From Paraflavitalea soli (GTDB taxonomy: Bacteria; Bacteroidota; Bacteroidia; Chitinophagales; Chitinophagaceae), in assembly GCF_003555545.1 (NCBI RefSeq), contig NZ_CP032157.1, forward strand, positions 1,430,546-1,494,545: a DNA stretch of 64,000 nt, read 5' to 3'. Both the position numbers and the translations under genes were made by a program. Each line of letters starts with the position of its first letter. Position 1 is the first letter of the stretch. The notes under the pieces are model-generated. The model saw only the letters and a program-made list of their open reading frames with translations. It was not told where the DNA came from and ran no database searches. Below are positions 25,724 to 36,200 of this stretch, piece by piece.

Positions 25724-25753
25724 TTATCTTACATATAACCGCCACTTTCTATA

Positions 25754-26344
25754 ATGAACGAGTCTAAACATCTACCTGCCGCAGATCTCCGGATCATTGA
25801 AAACCTTACTCTTGGCGGTATCCATAGAAGAAAAGGCGAAGAAGAGCTGTTTACTACATATATGTATTTTATACATGAAGGAATGCGCAAATTCCCCCTC
25901 AGTGAAGATGAGTCTTTTGATGCCTATTCCGATACCATCCTCTCAGCGATTGAAAAGATCGCCAACGGCAGTTTTGAACGCGCTTCTTCTCTCAAAACCT
26001 GGCTTTATAAAATATTTCATAACAAAAGCGTTGACCTGTTGCGCAAAAAAGCGACTAATAAGAATAAGGTGCATCAAACGGTTTCAATCACGGACATGCT
26101 GGTGCATGTTTCGGATGCCGCCAAATCCATCGTACAAAAGCTCGCAGATCAAGCAGATGAGAAATTGTTGAAGCAAAGACTGGCAGAAATAGGAGATACC
26201 TGTCACCAGTTATTGCAACTTTCAGCAGAAGGCCATACAGACAAGGAAATAGCTTCTTTGATGGAATATAAGACAGCCGATGTGGTAAAAACCAGCAGGC
26301 TCCGTTGCCTGGAAAAATTGCGCCGATTATACAATCCGACATAA
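25754..26344 (+). CDS. RNA polymerase sigma-70 family sigma factor
   Basis: A 196-residue ECF-like sigma factor. Region 2 includes FDAYSDTILSAIEKIANGSF and LKTWLYKIFHNKSVDLLRKK. Region 4 includes HQLLQLSAEGHTDKEIASLM and the recognition helix TSRLRCLEKLRRLY. Both regions diverge from well-known ECF groups, which is common for Bacteroidota. Its stop lies 7 nt before a membrane-anchored TPR protein gene, so they form an operon. Proximity to the upstream TPR-CHAT gene suggests a shared pathway, but the 659-nt gap with a hairpin shows they are transcribed separately. Confidence 0.88.
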   Translation: MNESKHLPAADLRIIENLTLGGIHRRKGEEELFTTYMYFIHEGMRKFPLSEDESFDAYSDTILSAIEKIANGSFERASSLKTWLYKIFHNKSVDLLRKKATNKNKVHQTVSITDMLVHVSDAAKSIVQKLADQADEKLLKQRLAEIGDTCHQLLQLSAEGHTDKEIASLMEYKTADVVKTSRLRCLEKLRRLYNPT

Positions 26345-26351
26345 AGGTCAC

Positions 26352-27077
26352 ATGAAACACCTGGCATACATAGACGATTATTTCAAAGGAACCGACACGG
26401 GTTCCCATAACAGGCAATTTGAGCAAAGATTACTGGATGATCCGGCCTTTGCAGAAGAAGTAGCTTTTTACCTGACTACCCAGCGATTACTGCAGGAGGA
26501 AGCCAGGGCCGAAAAGGTAGAGCGCTTCAGAAAATTGTACCAGCAGCGCCCTGCTCCTTTACAGGTAGTCAAATCGCCCCGCCGCCTCTGGCAGTACGTA
26601 GCCGCGGCAGCTGTTATTGCCGGGCTTATTTTCAGCATTTACCTGTTGGTACCCCCCTCCAAACAACAAATGGCAGATAGTTATATCCGCCAGGAGTTGA
26701 AAGACCTGGGTGTGTCGATGAGCGGAACGATCGACAGTGTAGATCTGATGCGTACATTATATAATAAGGGTAAGTTTGCCGATGCTCTTACCATCTCCGA
26801 AGCGATCATCAGCCACGATGCCACCAACCAGAAAGCGCTGGAATATGCAGGTGTTACCAATCTCCGGCTGCAACAATATGACAAGGCCCTTTCCTGGTTC
26901 AAACAACTGTCGGCCAATAAAGCCTATTCCAATAAAGGCACTTTTTACCAGGCCCTCACGCTTATAAAACGTAACCAGGCCGGCGATCTTACCCAGGCCA
27001 AATCACTGCTGGAGCAGGTTGTAAAAGAAGACCTCGAAGGCAGGGAGATCGCCAAACAATGGCTGGAGAAATGGTAA
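26352..27077 (+). CDS. Membrane-anchored TPR protein, possible anti-sigma factor
   Basis: A 241-residue protein. The cytoplasmic N-terminus (residues 1-75: YIDDYFKGTDTGS, FEQRLLDDPAFAEEVAFYL) resembles the helical N-terminal part of Bacteroidota anti-sigma factors but lacks a zinc-binding HxxxCxxC motif. One transmembrane helix follows (about 78-98, YVAAAAVIAGLIFSIYLLV). The extracytoplasmic part has about three TPR units (KGKFADALTISEAIISHDAT, LQQYDKALSWFKQLSANKAY, then GDLTQAKSLLEQVV). It starts 7 nt after the sigma factor stop. A sigma-binding cytoplasmic end coupled to a periplasmic TPR sensor is a reasonable inference. Confidence 0.78.
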   Translation: MKHLAYIDDYFKGTDTGSHNRQFEQRLLDDPAFAEEVAFYLTTQRLLQEEARAEKVERFRKLYQQRPAPLQVVKSPRRLWQYVAAAAVIAGLIFSIYLLVPPSKQQMADSYIRQELKDLGVSMSGTIDSVDLMRTLYNKGKFADALTISEAIISHDATNQKALEYAGVTNLRLQQYDKALSWFKQLSANKAYSNKGTFYQALTLIKRNQAGDLTQAKSLLEQVVKEDLEGREIAKQWLEKW

Positions 27078-27143
27078 ACGTAATCCTCTATCATTGCACT
27101 GGTACATGCTTACCTGAGAATCTGATGGCCCAATAGCTGCGTC

Positions 27144-28214
27144 TTAAGCTTGCCGTAACGCCTTTGGCGGCACTGGCAATACTGCAGGCTGTACAGGCTT
27201 ATCTAAAAAACGGTTGATGTCTTTTTCAATTTCTTCAAATTCCAGCAGGAACCCATCATGACCATACAGGGAGTTGATCACTGACAACCGGGCGCCGGGA
27301 ATATGCTTAGCCAGGTATTCCTGCTCTGTTAACGGAAACAGGATATCCGTCTCGATGCCAATGACCAGCGTCCTGGCAGTAATGCCTTGCAAAGCGGTGG
27401 CTGCATCCTGTCTGTTGCGGCCTACATGGTGGCTATCCATGCTGGCGCTGAGGCGATGGTAGCTGAATGCATTGAACCGTTTGGCCAGTTTTTCTCCCTG
27501 GTATTGCTGGTAGGAGCCTGCTTTGTAGGGCCCCACTTCATAGGGCGGTTCATCACTCTGTAACAGGTCGTAGGTTTGATAATGCCGGTAGGAGAGCAGG
27601 GCTATGCTGCGGGCAATTTTCATTCCATGCATACCGGCTTCCGGTGAGTTGCTTTGCCAGGAGGCATCCGATTCAATGCACCAGCGTTGGGAGGCATTGA
27701 AGGCTTTACCCCAGGCCGAGTGCCAGGCATTCGTGGCAATGGGTATAATATACTCAAACGCATCCGGTTCATCAATAGCCCATTCCAACAATTGCTGTCC
27801 GCCCATTGAACCGCCAATGCCAATATGGATGCGGCCAATACCCAGCGCCTGACGCAGGTGCTGGTACATACGTACCATATCGCGTATGGTGAGCTGGGGA
27901 AAGTCGTGGTAATAAAGGTCTTCACTACCCGGCTTCTTTTCCAGCGGACCCACACTGCCGTAGCAACTGCCGGGCATATTAACACAAACAATAAAATGCC
28001 GGGCGGGGTCAAACAATTTAGCGTCGCCTACCAATCCCGGCCACCAACTCACCACATCACTGTTGGCTGTAAGCGCATGGAATATCCATACCACGTTGTT
28101 GATGGATGGATCGAAAGTGCCGTAGGTATGGTAAGCCAGGTGAAAGCCCGGCAGGGTAACACCGCTTTCCAATACAAAGGGAGCGCGGTGTTGAAATAAT
28201 GTATGATCACTCAT
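27144..28214 (-). CDS. metX: Homoserine O-acetyltransferase
   Basis: A 356-residue alpha/beta-hydrolase-fold acyltransferase that acetylates L-homoserine with acetyl-CoA, the first committed step of methionine synthesis. I chose the ATG at 28214 (MSDHTLFQHR) over an in-frame start 30 nt upstream. Visible family features are the N-terminal FVLESGVTLPGFHLAYHTYG, the oxyanion region HALTANSDV, the nucleophile elbow GIGGSMGGQQLLEW, and the Asp/His region near the end (IETDILFPLTEQE and YGHDGFLLEFEE). Specificity for acetyl versus succinyl donors follows the MetX fold and the adjacent MetY gene. It lies 74 nt downstream of the MetY gene on the same strand. Confidence 0.95.
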   Translation of the reverse strand: MSDHTLFQHRAPFVLESGVTLPGFHLAYHTYGTFDPSINNVVWIFHALTANSDVVSWWPGLVGDAKLFDPARHFIVCVNMPGSCYGSVGPLEKKPGSEDLYYHDFPQLTIRDMVRMYQHLRQALGIGRIHIGIGGSMGGQQLLEWAIDEPDAFEYIIPIATNAWHSAWGKAFNASQRWCIESDASWQSNSPEAGMHGMKIARSIALLSYRHYQTYDLLQSDEPPYEVGPYKAGSYQQYQGEKLAKRFNAFSYHRLSASMDSHHVGRNRQDAATALQGITARTLVIGIETDILFPLTEQEYLAKHIPGARLSVINSLYGHDGFLLEFEEIEKDINRFLDKPVQPAVLPVPPKALRQA

Positions 28215-28244
28215 GTACAATCGCTGCGTTACAGGATAAAACAA

Positions 28245-28272
28245 CCATCCCGACCTGTCAGGTACGGGATGG
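28245..28272 (-). repeat. Intercistronic stem-loop between the MetY and MetX genes
   Basis: CCATCCCG pairs with CGGGATGG and, inside, ACCT pairs with AGGT around a 3-nt loop, with one bulged A. It starts 17 nt after the MetY stop and ends 30 nt before the MetX start. The T-rich TTGTTTTAT after the stem on the minus strand could give partial termination. It may alternatively be a dispersed repeat of the genome. Confidence 0.5.
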
Positions 28273-28288
28273 GATGTGGCACCTCTTA

Positions 28289-29913
<1,625 letters not shown>

Positions 29914-32900
29914 TCACAGATGTATCGGCGGCAAGCCTTGTTTGCGCAGTTCGCGCCGGTAGTGTTTGAGGTATTTTTTATTGCTCTTGGCGCCAACGCT
30001 TGATCCGGCCCCGCTGAGCAGCATCTTGATCATATAGTTGAAGATGGAGCGGTCGCGCAGCCGCTCAAAGTAGATGATGCCGGTCTTGTGATTGTTGCGG
30101 CTTTTGATCACAAAGGTATTGGCAATGAAGGTGATCATTTTGGTAACAAAGCTTTTCTTCTGCACATCACCCCCTTGTAATATTTCCACATTGAGCTTGC
30201 GGTACATCATATGCATTTCACCATACGATACATATTCCCGGCCGATGGCCCGCAAGGTAAGGGTATCAAGTTGTCCTGACCTGATCCTTACAGAAGCCAA
30301 TGGTTCTACCACCTTATTGAGCATCATCAGGTTGGCTGGCCCTACCCGGGTGGTCATCAGGAAGGCCGCCAGTGAATCTGTATAGGATTCCTGCAGCCGC
30401 AGGTTTACGTGTATGGAATCTATCATGTAAGCATCGGCCAACAGTTTCAGGCTGTCTGTTGCCTGGATATTGCGGCTCTTTATATTGGCCAGGAGGGCCT
30501 GCAGCCTGCTGATGCTGATCACTCCCGACTTATTGGTCTTTTCACTGTGTTCCTCATAGCGTACACTTCCCTGGTGGACCAATACACTGTCTACAGCAAT
30601 TTTAAAGGGGAGGCGTTTGATCATATCTACCGGCAATGGCCTGATCACATCGGGTTCCCGTGGCGGGCGTTTATCGCGGTACACACTGATTGCCGGTTCA
30701 TAGATGGCCAAAGCGCCGATATGGATCAGGGTATCTTTAAAGTACTTGTTCAGGTCGGCACGATGGATATTGATCCTGCCTGTGTGCAGTTGTATGTAAT
30801 CGGTCTGGTAAGGATGGGCCGCTATGTAGGCGTCCCTGGATACCATCGGTGTATAAGTAAATGAATCGATCGATAACAGGCGTTCGCGGTGATGGTAACT
30901 GAGTTGTTTCCATCGAAAGTAGTTTTTGGTAGTGGTCAGGTCGCCCGAAAAGTCGCGCAGGGAAAGATTAGGGCTGTTGTTGAGCCATTCCTGGTGGTGT
31001 TGGTTGCCCTGAATAGCCAATTGCTCTATCGTTAATGCCTTAAGGCTGAGCCGGCCACTGTCTTTACCTATGCCGTCAATTTGCATATTCCGGAGGGTAA
31101 AGCGTGCGATGAGTGTAGACCAGGGAATTGTTGGGTGTTTTCCTGTAGCCAGCCTGGTAAGGCCCAGGTCCAGCTCCATGCTTTGTGGCTTCAGCAGGAT
31201 CAGTTTATCTGCGTGTTGTGAAAAGGATACATCCGTTCCTTGTATGCTGGCGTTGTCTATGGTGATGGGCGTTTTGCCGTCGTGCCTGATGTTGTTGAAC
31301 ACCCATTGGTTGTGGGCGGGTGTGATGCCCTTGTTCCAGGCGAGGTGGATGCTGTGCTCTTCCTGTTGTTGCTCCAGGCGCAGGGTGGGTTGTTCAATGA
31401 TCAGTTGCTTAATATCCATCAAGGGCAGTTGCTTGCCGGGTGACGCTGCTTCGGCGGCCTTACCGGCAGCGGATAATTTTACCAGTAGTATGGGTTCTTT
31501 TAAGATGACCTCTTCGGCATGCAGGTTGCCAGCCAGGATAGCTTCCAGGTCGGGCACCAGTTGTAGCCGGGGGATCGCTGCCGTGATGGTATCGTGGGAT
31601 GTGTGGTGGCTAAATCGCACATCATTGATATGTGACCGGGTATTGCCTGCCAGGGAATAGTAGCCGGTATGCAATACCATGTCTTTGCCGGTGTATTGCA
31701 GGTTGGTGCCCTCTACAGCCAGTCCTTCTACTTTCAAGGCGCCCTTGCCGGAACCATCTTTCCTGATCGAAGCGATGGTAAGTTTGTTTACAAACGTATT
31801 GAGGTTGCTGTGTGGGTCTTTCAGGGAGAAATGGGTTTTACTGCCCTGTATATTTCGGATCGTTAATGACAAAGGTGGCCGGCCTTCGGGAGCAGCCCGG
31901 GCTGTGGGGGTATTTATTGATACGGTTGCTTCTTTCCAACTGGCCGTACCAATACTGATATGGTCACTGCTGTCATCAAAGGCCAGTCCTGCCATGCGTA
32001 TGTCCCTGGCATTTACAGTCATATTGCCGGAGAGGTCCTTGATGGTGGCCTCACCTGCCTGCAGTACCGTACCATGACCGGTAAAACTTCCATTGTTGAT
32101 GGAAGCCTGCAGCTTTTTGGTTTTGATACTTCCTTTATCAAAATGCAATGAATCTATGGCATCGCCGATCATGGAGGTAGATCGTGCGGCCAGCAGTTGA
32201 TTGGTTTGCACGGTCAGGTTTACCTGTTGCAATAACAGCCTGGTATCTGGATTGGGGACATACGATATATGGCCATTGATCACCTGTATCCTTTCCAGCG
32301 ACATGGCTTTGTCGAGGGAACGCAATACGGAATACATGGACACTTTTTTATCCTTGTCTGCCTTCGTGTTTTTCACATAGGCTATTTTAGGGCCATACAG
32401 TACGGCTTGTTTTGCTTTGATATGCCGGTTGAAGATCAACTCTTCCCAGGAAAGACTGTCCAGTTCGAACAAAGGAAGCTGGTGATGCCGTATGATATTG
32501 GCTTTGGCGAGGCTGTTGATGGAAAAGTTATTGAGCAGGATACTGGAGTTTATGATCCGTATACTATCGAACTTGAAACGGTAAGTACTGTCTTTGTTGA
32601 GGCTGGTATAACCACGGATGGCCATATCAAACCTGCCTACCGAAACGGGTTCTTTGGCTGTGCGGTCGATGACCAGGTCCCGCATTTCAAAGTCATCACC
32701 TTTGGTATTGAATTCGGCGGACTGTCCCTGTTGTACCGTAACCACGGAAGTGCTGATATTTTTTACGCCGATGTATTTGAGTTGGGTATTAATGCCCAGG
32801 TGCTTTAGCAGCGTGTCCATATGGACAGGAGGGCCATTTTGTTTGCGTGCGCTGTCAATCGTCACATTGAGGTTGAGCAGTGGATTGAGGGCATACATGG

Positions 32901-33762
32901 AATCAGCTTTGAGTACACCGGTAGCATAGAGTGCAGGGAAATCAAGATTGGAAAATTTGAGTTTATCAAAGAACAGGCTTAGGGCCAGTTTTTTCTGCCG
33001 GTTGCCGGTAGAAATGATCGAGCAGCTGTCCAGTGCGATCGACCGGTCTTTTACATGGATCCTGAAATTACTGAAGGCCATGCGGTAGCGCCCATCGGGG
33101 AAGGTGATCTCCTGGTGGTCGGTGTTGAAAACAATGTCCTCACTAAAGTGAAAAGCTGAGCTGTCTACTTTGTTGCCTCCCACTTTGATATGGTTGATGC
33201 GGAAATAGATATTGGAGATCGTCACCGGCTGCCAGTCGGCCCGCGCCCGGTTGGCCAGGGAAAAGCGGCCATTGTCGATCCGGAAATGCCCTACAGAGAA
33301 GAGGGAGAGGGCTTTATGGATCGAGTTGTACAGATCGCCGATCTCATGGGAGAGGGAGCCATGCCTGTGTTCCAGCGTATCGGATTTCATGACCCTGATA
33401 TCCGGATTGTTGATCAGGATACTGTCAATGACCAGTTCGCGGTGCAGGATCAGCGGGGTGAGTTTGTGCAATTGCAGGCTGAGCCGCTTTACCGATATCC
33501 GGTAGGCTGTTTTGGTACGGACGGAATCGGTATTGTAGATAACGGCTTCCCTGAGATTGAGGCGGCGCTGACCAAAATCGTAGGTGATGTTTTTGAGGGA
33601 TAGTTCTACCGTGCCATTGGACTTGCTGCGGACGATGTCGCGGATAATGCTTTCTGCATGGTGTACAAACCACAGGTAGGCCACCACCAGTAATACCAGG
33701 AGGATACCCATGACTATACCGGCGACCTTCAACAGCTTCCTTACCAATGGTTTAACGGCCAT
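29914..33762 (-). CDS. Very large AsmA/DUF748-like membrane-anchored protein
   Basis: A 1,282-residue protein with one N-terminal transmembrane helix (about residues 12-32) after a basic start (MAVKPLVRKLLKVAG). Directly after the helix is an AsmA-type opening (HHAESIIRDIVRSKSNGTVE, LSLKNITYDFGQRRLNLREA). The rest is long, beta-strand-rich and repetitive, with recurrent IDSxLI.xPxI and SLKxLTI-type segments. That is the pattern of AsmA-like and bridge-like lipid-transfer proteins that span the periplasm. No catalytic motif is visible. A role in envelope lipid homeostasis is suggested by family resemblance only. It stands alone on its strand, 299 nt before the MetY gene. Confidence 0.72.
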   Translation of the reverse strand: MAVKPLVRKLLKVAGIVMGILLVLLVVAYLWFVHHAESIIRDIVRSKSNGTVELSLKNITYDFGQRRLNLREAVIYNTDSVRTKTAYRISVKRLSLQLHKLTPLILHRELVIDSILINNPDIRVMKSDTLEHRHGSLSHEIGDLYNSIHKALSLFSVGHFRIDNGRFSLANRARADWQPVTISNIYFRINHIKVGGNKVDSSAFHFSEDIVFNTDHQEITFPDGRYRMAFSNFRIHVKDRSIALDSCSIISTGNRQKKLALSLFFDKLKFSNLDFPALYATGVLKADSMYALNPLLNLNVTIDSARKQNGPPVHMDTLLKHLGINTQLKYIGVKNISTSVVTVQQGQSAEFNTKGDDFEMRDLVIDRTAKEPVSVGRFDMAIRGYTSLNKDSTYRFKFDSIRIINSSILLNNFSINSLAKANIIRHHQLPLFELDSLSWEELIFNRHIKAKQAVLYGPKIAYVKNTKADKDKKVSMYSVLRSLDKAMSLERIQVINGHISYVPNPDTRLLLQQVNLTVQTNQLLAARSTSMIGDAIDSLHFDKGSIKTKKLQASINNGSFTGHGTVLQAGEATIKDLSGNMTVNARDIRMAGLAFDDSSDHISIGTASWKEATVSINTPTARAAPEGRPPLSLTIRNIQGSKTHFSLKDPHSNLNTFVNKLTIASIRKDGSGKGALKVEGLAVEGTNLQYTGKDMVLHTGYYSLAGNTRSHINDVRFSHHTSHDTITAAIPRLQLVPDLEAILAGNLHAEEVILKEPILLVKLSAAGKAAEAASPGKQLPLMDIKQLIIEQPTLRLEQQQEEHSIHLAWNKGITPAHNQWVFNNIRHDGKTPITIDNASIQGTDVSFSQHADKLILLKPQSMELDLGLTRLATGKHPTIPWSTLIARFTLRNMQIDGIGKDSGRLSLKALTIEQLAIQGNQHHQEWLNNSPNLSLRDFSGDLTTTKNYFRWKQLSYHHRERLLSIDSFTYTPMVSRDAYIAAHPYQTDYIQLHTGRINIHRADLNKYFKDTLIHIGALAIYEPAISVYRDKRPPREPDVIRPLPVDMIKRLPFKIAVDSVLVHQGSVRYEEHSEKTNKSGVISISRLQALLANIKSRNIQATDSLKLLADAYMIDSIHVNLRLQESYTDSLAAFLMTTRVGPANLMMLNKVVEPLASVRIRSGQLDTLTLRAIGREYVSYGEMHMMYRKLNVEILQGGDVQKKSFVTKMITFIANTFVIKSRNNHKTGIIYFERLRDRSIFNYMIKMLLSGAGSSVGAKSNKKYLKHYRRELRKQGLPPIHL

Positions 33763-33921
33763 ATTGTAATATACGGCATTTTACGCTTTCCCAGAGGCCT
33801 CGTTCATGTCTTGCTATTGCCATGTTCGTCCCTTGTTCGGTGGAGCCCGGGAAACCGAACTCTTAGTAAATGCGCATTAACACCGGTATGAGGAGGTGGC
33901 GAGGGCACCGTGATGATCTAT

Positions 33922-34560
33922 TTAAAACCCGAAGATCTTATCCAACTCTATAATATGCTTTCCGGCTGGGAGGACTTTGGGAGCTTTCGCCAGTTTCTCA
34001 GCAAGTGTGGAGGTGGGCATGGGCTTAAACTTTCTGATGATTCCAATGCCATTCAGGAATTTTAACAGGCTGGCCATGATACGTTCCCCCGACCGGTCTG
34101 AGTCCTTCCGCAGCAACAAGCCCGGCCTGAAAATAATGTACTGATCAAAGGAGAGGCCGGCAATGGTATCTTCCAGCTTACCTTTCATTTGGGAGTAAAA
34201 GACCTTGCTTTTAGCGCTGGCTCCGTAAGCAGACAATAAGACCGTCCGCGAAATGCCATTTGCCCTGGCAATCTCCGCAAATTTCAGCGGGATCTCATAG
34301 TCGATATGCCATTGTTTATCTTTGGTGCCTGCGGCTTTTAAGGTAGTGCCCAGACAGGAGATCCATACATCGCCTTTGATGAATTGGGATACTCCTTCCA
34401 GTTTGTCAAAATCAGTAAGGACCTCAGTTAACTTGGGGTGACTTATTCCAACAGGCCGGCGTACAAAAATTACCACTGCTGTATAGGCAGGATCTTGCAA
34501 CAGTACATTTACCAGGTCTTTCCCTGTAGCGCCTGTGGCTCCGATAATCAAGGCTTTCAT
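33922..34560 (-). CDS. NAD(P)-binding oxidoreductase (atypical SDR, HTATIP2-like)
   Basis: A 212-residue Rossmann-fold protein. The dinucleotide-binding motif GATGATG is at residues 8-14 (MKALIIGATGATGKDLVNVL). The segment WISCLGTTLKAAGTKDKQWH and the later VLLSAYGASAKSKVFYSQMK match the Tip30/HTATIP2-like atypical SDR group in which the classic YxxxK is loosely conserved. Substrate unknown; such proteins may also act as redox-sensing regulators. It follows the DHFR-family gene by 80 nt on the same strand, with an AraC regulator as the first gene of the set. Confidence 0.85.
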   Translation of the reverse strand: MKALIIGATGATGKDLVNVLLQDPAYTAVVIFVRRPVGISHPKLTEVLTDFDKLEGVSQFIKGDVWISCLGTTLKAAGTKDKQWHIDYEIPLKFAEIARANGISRTVLLSAYGASAKSKVFYSQMKGKLEDTIAGLSFDQYIIFRPGLLLRKDSDRSGERIMASLLKFLNGIGIIRKFKPMPTSTLAEKLAKAPKVLPAGKHIIELDKIFGF

Positions 34561-34640
34561 ATTGCCGTAAGGTTTTGTGCTGCCTAAATTAATGAAACAT
34601 TACAGTTCTTGCTGAATTTATCTAAGCCGCTACTTTATAT

Positions 34641-35201
34641 CTATCTATCTTTTTTCGGATCAGACAGGGGCGTATAGATCAATTGCACTACCCCCGATTT
34701 GAATACCTTGGTTTCGGCCAGTACCAGGTTCAGCCTGGCAGAGATATCAAACAATGGTTTGCCGGCGCCTAAGGCTGTAGGGTGCACAGAGATCATATAT
34801 TTATCTACCAGCCCATTTTCTATAAACGTGGTGATGAGTTTGGCGCCACCATAGAGCCAGATATCTTTTCCGGGTTGGTTCCTGATCTTTTGTACCTGGG
34901 CTACTATGTCGGTACTAATAAAGGTGGCTTTATTATCTACCCTTGATTGGCTGGAGAAAACGTATTTTACCTTGGACTGTATGGCGGAGTAGATCTGTTT
35001 CTCCATGTCCGGCGCAGTTGCGTCAGGCTGGTAATGGCCCCACTGATCGTAACTTACACGTCCGTAGAAGATGGTGTCTATGGATGCCAGAAATGCATCG
35101 AACTGCATGTCTTCTTCCAATATGCACCAGTCTATCTCGCCGTTGGCTCCCTCGATAAGAGCATCTAATGTGGTGGCTAAATTCAATATGATGTTTCTCA
35201 T
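34641..35201 (-). CDS. Dihydrofolate reductase family protein (RibD C-terminal-like)
   Basis: A 186-residue protein of the RibD C-terminal/DHFR-like fold. The opening MRNIILNLATTLDALIEGAN, then FYGRVSYDQW, and the late LYGGAKLITTFIENGLVDKY with GAGKPLFD are the usual markers. Bacteroidota carry many such paralogues, annotated YwjB- or YyaP-like. They are not the housekeeping DHFR and their substrates are mostly untested. It begins 51 nt after the AraC regulator gene, so that regulator probably controls it. Confidence 0.88.
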   Translation of the reverse strand: MRNIILNLATTLDALIEGANGEIDWCILEEDMQFDAFLASIDTIFYGRVSYDQWGHYQPDATAPDMEKQIYSAIQSKVKYVFSSQSRVDNKATFISTDIVAQVQKIRNQPGKDIWLYGGAKLITTFIENGLVDKYMISVHPTALGAGKPLFDISARLNLVLAETKVFKSGVVQLIYTPLSDPKKDR

Positions 35202-35252
35202 GGTGCAAAGGTAAGGTAGGGAGCAAGCGCCCGTTTGGAAAAATCCGACAAA

Positions 35253-35987
35253 TTATAATGCGGAAGGAGGCAGGCCGGTATACCGTTTTACGTCATTGGT
35301 TAAATGCGCATGATCGTAGTACCCGTGTTCAATGGCGATATTAAATAAGCTTTTGTGCTTTTTATTATGCGTGATCTCCGAGAAAGCCTGCTGAAATCGC
35401 GTGATGTTAATAAACTCTTTAGGAGTAATACCGATATGCTTGTGAAAACTTCTTTCCAGTTGTCGCGGTGTAGTGTGATGCTGTTTGGCCAGTGCATCTA
35501 CCGTGATCTGCCCCTTGATCGTTTTTACAGATTGGGCAATCGTGGAAAGGTTGGAATCAGGTGCTTTGAATCGCTTGATAAAAAAAGTGTTTAACTCAGC
35601 AAATGACAACTCCTGCATTTTGCTGGTGTCTGGCGCCAGCGTTTTTTCCAGTTCTACCGTCTGCTCTGTAATGGCTGCCAGTGACAGGTGGTCATAAAAC
35701 TGTGAGAAGGCGCCTGGCTTAAAGCACACACCCATCAGGTGATGTTTTTCGTTGAGGTAGGTTTCTTTATAGGAAGTCATAGCGCCTACCAAATAAGTGC
35801 TTCCGGGCTGCATGGTTACGAGGCCATTGTCAGTGGTGCATTTTTCGCCCAGGTTCAATACCATGCCAGGGCTTCCATCCGGAAATATCCGCTCTGTATG
35901 CAGCTCAGTGCCGGCGCCTGCTATTGACCAAAAGCTGTCAATATACGCTGCCAGTGCATGATGTGGTTTCGCCTGTTTAAAGATCAT
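35253..35987 (-). CDS. AraC family transcriptional regulator
   Basis: A 244-residue regulator. The N-terminal domain (PHHALAAYIDSFWSI, IFPDGSPGMVLNLGE, LMGVCFKPGAFSQFYDH) is the sensor domain often annotated DUF6597. The C-terminal HTH domain (TVDALAKQHHTTPRQLERSF and LFNIAIEHGYYDHAHLTNDV) is intact. It heads a minus-strand set with a DHFR-family protein and an NAD(P)-binding protein. The effector is unknown. Confidence 0.9.
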   Translation of the reverse strand: MIFKQAKPHHALAAYIDSFWSIAGAGTELHTERIFPDGSPGMVLNLGEKCTTDNGLVTMQPGSTYLVGAMTSYKETYLNEKHHLMGVCFKPGAFSQFYDHLSLAAITEQTVELEKTLAPDTSKMQELSFAELNTFFIKRFKAPDSNLSTIAQSVKTIKGQITVDALAKQHHTTPRQLERSFHKHIGITPKEFINITRFQQAFSEITHNKKHKSLFNIAIEHGYYDHAHLTNDVKRYTGLPPSAL

Positions 35988-36200
35988 GAGCCTAGTCCGG
36001 TTTTTACAGGTGCAAGGTCCATCTTTTTAGGCAATTTGAGCAAACTGCTGGATTACCCTTACCCCCCCACAAGTTTCCGCTCAAATCACCGTTATATAGA
36101 GAAAAGTTATATCTTGAAAAGATAGGTTTATCCCTTTCAGGGGGTAACAAATGGTCCAATCCGTTGATATAACCCCAGAATACCTTAAACGGCTGAACTT

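Larger units (their letters stand above)
25371..25753. other. Intergenic region before the sigma factor gene
   Basis: This 383-nt stretch holds a stem-loop at 25395-25425 and a promoter-like element at 25695-25723. Otherwise I see no gene, RNA or repeat in it. A 63-codon plus-strand open frame here overlaps the sigma factor start and looks random. Confidence 0.5.
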
